A DNA stretch of 24,529 nt, taken from an uncultured Collinsella sp. (lineage in GTDB: Bacteria > Actinomycetota > Coriobacteriia > Coriobacteriales > Coriobacteriaceae). A program made the translations under genes and the position numbers. A model generated the notes under the pieces. It worked only from the letters and a program-made list of their open reading frames with translations, did no database searches and was not told the DNA's origin. Below are positions 21,148 to 24,529 of the stretch, in pieces (the stretch's first letter is position 1; each line of letters starts with the position of its first letter). Where the stretch lies: positions 1 through 24,529 of the forward strand of contig USAX01000014.1 of the NCBI GenBank assembly GCA_900552705.1, given 5' to 3'.

Positions 21148-21975
21148 CTATGCGCGGGCCAGCGACGACTCGATGGCCTGTACCAGAAACGCCGTGGCTC
21201 CGGCGCCGCAGGGCTTGTCGTAGTAGTCAATAAAGCGCTGGTCGGCAAGATAGTCGTGGGCGAGGCCCAGGTACGCTTCGTTCTGGGGTTCGCGTCCCCA
21301 GTTGAGACCAATCCAACGACGATGCATCGCGACGAGCTTGCGAGCCTCGCTTCCATCCGCATCGCCGTCGCCCATGGCAATCGAGAGCTGACCCAAAATA
21401 GCGCGTTCAAGTTCCTTCATGTCGTTCCATGTCTCGGGGTCCATGTCCAGCAGCGCTTCGTTTGCTGCATCGATAGCCTCATCGCCATAGCGCGCCCGGG
21501 CTTCGACTCCGTAGCGCTCCTCGTTTTCCTGCACGGTGCGCCAGCGCTCCAGTTGCGGCAGGACGGCGCCCATGAGCGAGACGGCTTCGTCGAGCGACAT
21601 GCCGGTGTTTTGCGCCAGACGCGGGGCGCAGTCCTCGATCATCGCCTCCATCGTGGTCTCGTAGGTGTACTTGCCGTGGTCGTAGCACCACTTGCAGTAA
21701 TGGTCGGTCGTGGTGCCCGTGGCATCGGTGCCGCATTCGTTGGGCGTGAGTATCATGCCGCAGCTCTGGCAATAGTGCTCGGGCATTTCGAGCAGGTGGG
21801 ACAGCGGCTCTCCGGTTATGGCGGCAATAAGCTTCATCATGTCGATGCCCGGGGTGACTTCGCCGCGCTCCCAACGGCTCACGGCTTGGCGCGTGACGTA
21901 GAGCTTGGCGGCGAGCTGCTCTTGGGTGAGATTGTTGGCGCGACGGACGGCGATGAGTTTTTCTGCAAAGGCCAT
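21148..21975 (-). CDS. XRE-type regulator with zinc ribbon and TipAS-like effector domain
   Basis: This 275-aa protein joins three parts. Residues 1-62 are an XRE/Cro helix-turn-helix (NNLTQEQLAAKLYVTRQAVS, then RWERGEVTP). Residues 68-100 are a zinc ribbon with C69/C72 (CQSCGM) and C94/C97 (CKWC). Residues 150-272 resemble the TipAS antibiotic-binding domain: MDPETWNDMKELERAI, EARKLVAMHRRWIGLNW, LAHDYLADQRFIDYYD and GAGATAFLVQAI. In TipA the last domain captures thiopeptides and is joined to a MerR, not an XRE, DNA-binding part. The likely role is drug- or peptide-responsive control of itself and the glutaredoxin gene that follows. AAAGGAGCC precedes the ATG. Confidence 0.87.
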   Translation of the reverse strand: MAFAEKLIAVRRANNLTQEQLAAKLYVTRQAVSRWERGEVTPGIDMMKLIAAITGEPLSHLLEMPEHYCQSCGMILTPNECGTDATGTTTDHYCKWCYDHGKYTYETTMEAMIEDCAPRLAQNTGMSLDEAVSLMGAVLPQLERWRTVQENEERYGVEARARYGDEAIDAANEALLDMDPETWNDMKELERAILGQLSIAMGDGDADGSEARKLVAMHRRWIGLNWGREPQNEAYLGLAHDYLADQRFIDYYDKPCGAGATAFLVQAIESSLARA

Positions 21976-22102
21976 GATGGCTCCTTTCTGCTGGTTGATG
22001 GCTTAAGCATACGCGGCAGCCGGCACCCTTCCAAGCAACCGTTGGTTGCATGCAGATGGCAGTGAGAGGGAATCGCGAACCTTCACCCGCACGCCTGTGC
22101 CG

Positions 22103-22108
22103 TACAAT
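22103..22108 (+). promoter_or_regulatory. -10 element directly before trmO, suggests a leaderless mRNA
   Basis: TACAAT (22103-22108) lies 7 nt before the ATG at 22116, where transcription would be expected to start. No ribosome site precedes that ATG. No good -35 is seen. Confidence 0.4.
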
Positions 22109-22115
22109 GACCGGC

Positions 22116-22853
22116 ATGGAACCTATCGCACGCATACATACCGACCTGCCGCAAAAGTTCGGCATTCCGCGCAACAGCTTTTTGGCGCCCCATCTAGAGG
22201 GGCGTATCGTCTTTGAGCCGGAATTTGCCTCCAACGCGGCAGTTGAGGGCCTGGACTCCTTCTCTCATCTATGGCTGCTCTGGCGCTTTGAAAACGGAAC
22301 GCCCGGCGGCACGGCGGAGGATATCGCCGCCGATGCCAAGACGCAGGACAGGTCCGGCACCAACGCCAAGTGGTCGAAGACCGTGCGTCCGCCCCGCCTG
22401 GGTGGAGCCGAGCGCGTGGGCGTATTTGCCACGCGCAGTCCGTTTCGCCCCAATCCCATCGGTCTTACCTGCGTCAAACTCGATCGTGTCGAGCTTACTG
22501 ACGACGGCCCTATCATCCATGTGTTGGGGGCCGACCTGCGCGACGGCACGCCCATCTACGATATCAAGCCCTACATTCCGTTTGCAGACTGTCACCCGGA
22601 CGCGACCGGCGGCTGGATTGAGGACGCGCCGTGGCAAGAGCTCGACGTCGAGTTTCCGCAAGCGCTGCAGGAGATGATCCCGCCCGCAAAGCTCCCCGGC
22701 TTGGTCGAGGTCCTTCGCCAGGATCCGCGCCGCGCGGGCAGCAAGCACGAGCCCAACCGCGTGTACCATCTGGCTTACGCCGGGCTCGACATATCGTTTA
22801 CGGTCGATGGAACCAGGCTGACGGTAACCGCCGTCAACGACACACGGGGCTAG
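22116..22853 (+). CDS. trmO: tRNA (N6-threonylcarbamoyladenosine37-N6)-methyltransferase TrmO
   Basis: This 245-aa SAM-dependent enzyme methylates t6A37 of tRNA. The family pattern is clear: IARIHTDLPQKFGIPRNS, then GLDSFSHLWLLWRF, VRPPRLGGAERVGVFATRSP, FRPNPIGLT, LDGTP-like ADLRDGTPIYDIKPYIP and a C-terminal domain with DPRRAGSK. The beta-barrel SAM fold lies in the first 150 residues. ATG 22116 (MEPIARIH) is chosen because the homologous part begins there; ATG 22107 and an upstream frame to 22050 are less likely. It is a monocistronic gene between the XRE regulator (divergent) and the aminotransferase. Confidence 0.94.
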   Translation: MEPIARIHTDLPQKFGIPRNSFLAPHLEGRIVFEPEFASNAAVEGLDSFSHLWLLWRFENGTPGGTAEDIAADAKTQDRSGTNAKWSKTVRPPRLGGAERVGVFATRSPFRPNPIGLTCVKLDRVELTDDGPIIHVLGADLRDGTPIYDIKPYIPFADCHPDATGGWIEDAPWQELDVEFPQALQEMIPPAKLPGLVEVLRQDPRRAGSKHEPNRVYHLAYAGLDISFTVDGTRLTVTAVNDTRG

Positions 22854-22895
22854 CCGGCGACCCGCCCGCATCCGCCAAATTCAACGCCAAAACCC

Positions 22896-22924
22896 GTGCA
22901 AAACCGCCCACGCTGGTGGACAAT
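22896..22924 (+). promoter_or_regulatory. Candidate promoter of the MalY/PatB-type gene
   Basis: GTGCAA (22896-22901) and GACAAT (22919-22924) are spaced by 17 bp and lie 40 nt before the ATG at 22965. Both are partial matches. Confidence 0.4.
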
Positions 22925-22964
22925 AACGCCTACCAAAACAATCCGCTTTGCACGGGAGCTCAGC

Positions 22965-24176
22965 ATGAAATACGACTTTAGCTCGCTTATCGACCGCCAC
23001 GGCATGGACTCCATCGCTGTTGACTCTTGGGGTGAGATGCCCGGTATGGCTCCGAACGCACCCGACGAGGGCTTCGACCGCATTCCCATGTGGGTGGCCG
23101 ACATGAACTTCGCCACGGTGCCCACGGTTCAGGAGTACATCATCAAGCGCGCTCAGCACCCCATGTTTGGCTACTTCAATCCGCGTCCCGAGTACTTCGA
23201 CCGCATCATCGAATGGCAGAGCCGTCGCAACGGCGTTGAGGACTTGGCGCCGGAGCATATCGGCTACGAAAACGGCGTGCTGGGCGGTGTCGTGTCGACG
23301 CTACGCGCGTATGTCCAGCCAGGTGATGCGGTGCTGGTCCACAGCCCTACCTACATCGGCTTTACCAAGTCCATCGAGGCCGCGGGCTATCGTATTGTCC
23401 ACAGCCCGCTTAAGCTCGACGACCAGGGCGTGTGGCGCATGGACTTTGAGGACATGGAGCGCAAGCTCGCCCAAAACTACATCCATGCCGCGGTGTTCTG
23501 CTCGCCGCACAATCCCTGCGGCCGCGTATGGGAGCGCGACGAGATCGAGCGCGCCATGGACATCTATCGCCAGCACGATTGCGTGGTGATCTCGGACGAG
23601 ATCTGGTCCGATATCATCCTGCCCGGCCACAAGCACATCCCGACGCAGTCGGTGAGCGAGGATGCCCGCATGCGCACGGTTGCCCTCTATGCGCCGAGCA
23701 AGACGTTTAACCTGGCGGGCCTGGTCGGCAGTTACCACATCATCTACAACGAGACGCTGCGCGACCGCGTGTGCGCCGTGTCCAACAAGACCCACTACAA
23801 CGAGATGAATGTCCTCTCCATGCATGCGCTTATCGGTGCCTACCAGCCGCAGGGCTACGAGTGGCTCGATGAGCTCAATGAGGTCATCGAGGGCAACGTC
23901 GACTACTTCTGCAATTACGTGGACAAGCATTTTGCGGGCGTGTCCTATTCGCGTCCGCAGGGCACGTACATGGTGTTCCTGGACTGCACCGAGTGGTGCC
24001 GCGAGCATGGCCGCGATATTCAGTGGCTGCTCGACGAGGGCGCGCGTGTGGGCGTGGGCTATCAGGACGGCCGTCCATTCCATGGACCTTGCCACATTCG
24101 CGTGAATCTGGCACTGCCGCTTTCGCGTGTAAGGGAAGCATGCGAGCGCCTGGACCGCTACGTTTTTGGGGTATAG
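22965..24176 (+). CDS. PLP-dependent aminotransferase/C-S lyase of MalY/PatB type
   Basis: This 403-aa fold-type I PLP enzyme shows the MalY/PatB pattern: MWVADMNFATVPTVQEYI (residues 42-59), FGYFNPRPEYF, ENGVLGGVVSTLRAYVQPGD, SPTYIGF, SPHNPCGRVW (Asn183), VISDEIWSDI (Asp211 for the pyridine nitrogen), APSKTFNLAGL with the PLP-binding Lys246, and RVNLALP (Arg for the substrate carboxylate) near the end. MalY/PatB enzymes usually cleave cystathionine or cysteine (beta C-S lyase) and release a thiol or sulfide; some act as aminotransferases. GGGAG lies 6 nt before the ATG. In a window rich in sulfur genes a C-S lyase role fits, but this is inference. Confidence 0.93.
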   Translation: MKYDFSSLIDRHGMDSIAVDSWGEMPGMAPNAPDEGFDRIPMWVADMNFATVPTVQEYIIKRAQHPMFGYFNPRPEYFDRIIEWQSRRNGVEDLAPEHIGYENGVLGGVVSTLRAYVQPGDAVLVHSPTYIGFTKSIEAAGYRIVHSPLKLDDQGVWRMDFEDMERKLAQNYIHAAVFCSPHNPCGRVWERDEIERAMDIYRQHDCVVISDEIWSDIILPGHKHIPTQSVSEDARMRTVALYAPSKTFNLAGLVGSYHIIYNETLRDRVCAVSNKTHYNEMNVLSMHALIGAYQPQGYEWLDELNEVIEGNVDYFCNYVDKHFAGVSYSRPQGTYMVFLDCTEWCREHGRDIQWLLDEGARVGVGYQDGRPFHGPCHIRVNLALPLSRVREACERLDRYVFGV

Positions 24177-24197
24177 GGGGCGCTCGATTCGAGTGCT

Positions 24198-24240
24198 GCC
24201 CCATGTGCCCACGCCGTCAAAATGCGTGGGCACATGGGGC
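24198..24240. repeat. Perfect 17-bp hairpin between convergent genes
   Basis: GCCCCATGTGCCCACGC (24198-24214) is followed after a 9-nt loop by its exact reverse complement (24224-24240). It begins 21 nt after the MalY/PatB-type stop codon. No T-run follows on either strand, so it is not a classical terminator, but it must form a very stable stem. Confidence 0.93.
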
Positions 24241-24247
24241 GCAGAGG

Positions 24248-24280
24248 GTAGCGAGCGCGTTTTCCGCATTCGCTACTTTT
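24248..24280 (+). terminator. Probable terminator downstream of the MalY/PatB-type gene
   Basis: GTAGCGA (24248-24254) and TCGCTAC (24270-24276) pair around a 15-nt loop and are followed by TTTT. The stop codon of the opposing gene (24273-24275) lies in the right arm. Confidence 0.55.
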
Positions 24281-24529
24281 CATGAATCTGCTTGCCGCAA
24301 AGATGTTCAATCGAAATCTCGTAGAGCTGGACGCCCTTTATGTCTTTGGCAATCTCCTCCTCGACTTCTTCGGCAGAAGGGTAGTACTTAAGCGCGAGCT
24401 GACGGACTTTGTCCTCGATAAACGCGGGCGCTTCATCTACCAGGCGACAACGACCAAAGACAACGGTACTCATAACGTAGGGAGCCCAGTCGCCGTCCTT
24501 GTACCACTCGTTGCCGTAAACGGTAAAGC
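24273..24529 (-). CDS. Pyridoxamine 5'-phosphate oxidase-like flavoprotein (5' part beyond window)
   Basis: The last 85 codons of this gene are inside the window, and the frame stays open to the right edge. The visible part begins FTVYGNEWYKDGDWAPYVM and continues STVVFGRCRLVDEAPAFIED, then KVRQLALKYYPSAEEVEEEI and IKGVQLYEISIEHLCGKQIH. This matches the C-terminal half of the PNPOx-like split-barrel flavoproteins (heme-utilisation, NimA-like or F420-type relatives), where the VVFGR strand precedes a helix and the LYEISIEHLCGK strand closes the barrel. An internal ATG at 24473 is not the start. The substrate cannot be told from this fragment; the identification is by pattern. Confidence 0.78.
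   Translation of the reverse strand, partial: FTVYGNEWYKDGDWAPYVMSTVVFGRCRLVDEAPAFIEDKVRQLALKYYPSAEEVEEEIAKDIKGVQLYEISIEHLCGKQIHEK

Noticed and set aside
23301..24269. 322-aa minus-strand reading frame
   Set aside because: It is antisense to the MalY/PatB-type gene and H/R/A-rich, without a ribosome site.
24273..24473. 66-aa complete gene starting at the internal ATG
   Set aside because: The frame stays open to the window edge with family-like sequence upstream, so this ATG is internal.

Overview
The window is a bacterial chromosomal segment with G+C-rich coding sequence, densely packed short operons and strong GGAG-type ribosome binding sites. The gene content suggests a strictly anaerobic gut Coriobacteriia, most like Collinsella. 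This is inferred from a stand-alone GMP synthase ATP-PPase subunit, a CD1871A-type CXXC micropeptide beside a polyferredoxin, a LuxR-type regulator with a helical N-terminal region, many flavin, thiol and aldo/keto redox genes, and palindromic repeats at gene ends. I could not search a database. There are no rRNA or tRNA genes, phage genes, transposases or CRISPR arrays that I can support.

Layout. 1-2332 (minus): a Tat-exported surface protein cut by the window edge, with a LuxR-family regulator upstream of it. 2333-3685 (plus): guaA (synthetase half only) with a palindrome in its leader and a strong terminator. 3684-5506 (minus): an OmpR-type response regulator and sensor kinase overlapping by 4 nt. 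5596-7698 (plus): a 48-aa CXXC membrane micropeptide, a polyferredoxin membrane protein and a thioredoxin-fold lipoprotein, ending in a terminator. 7744-10537 (plus): a cysteine-rich Crp/Fnr regulator, a single-domain rhodanese and a CoA-disulfide-reductase/rhodanese fusion. 10759-14013 (plus): a 1084-aa MacB-like ABC transporter with ATPase and permease in one chain. 14058-15782 (minus): two membrane proteins, one of DUF3592 type. 16104-18755 (minus): a four-gene operon (aldo/keto reductase, aldo/keto reductase, 77-aa protein, flavodoxin) with a divergent LysR at 18906-19787. 19827-20786 (plus): tRNA-dihydrouridine synthase. 20851-21975 (minus): an XRE/zinc-ribbon/TipAS regulator followed by a glutaredoxin-like protein. 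22116-22853 (plus): TrmO. 22965-24176 (plus): a MalY/PatB-type PLP enzyme. 24273-24529 (minus): the 3' end of a pyridoxamine-5'-phosphate-oxidase-like protein.

How the genes may work together. The most interesting block is 5.5-10.5 kb. A polyferredoxin with a CXXC micropeptide could carry low-potential electrons across the membrane to the thioredoxin-fold lipoprotein outside. The next operon holds the tools for sulfane-sulfur and low-molecular-weight disulfide chemistry inside the cell, under a Crp/Fnr protein full of cysteines. A divergent two-component system sits at its left edge. I read this as a thiol/persulfide redox island. The LysR/AKR/flavodoxin operon and the TipAS/glutaredoxin pair are two further small redox-stress modules. 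Palindromic repeats of two kinds (three copies of a TGTGACAAAG type, one TTGGGGACGTTCTT type), plus two long unrelated hairpins, mark gene ends through the right two thirds.
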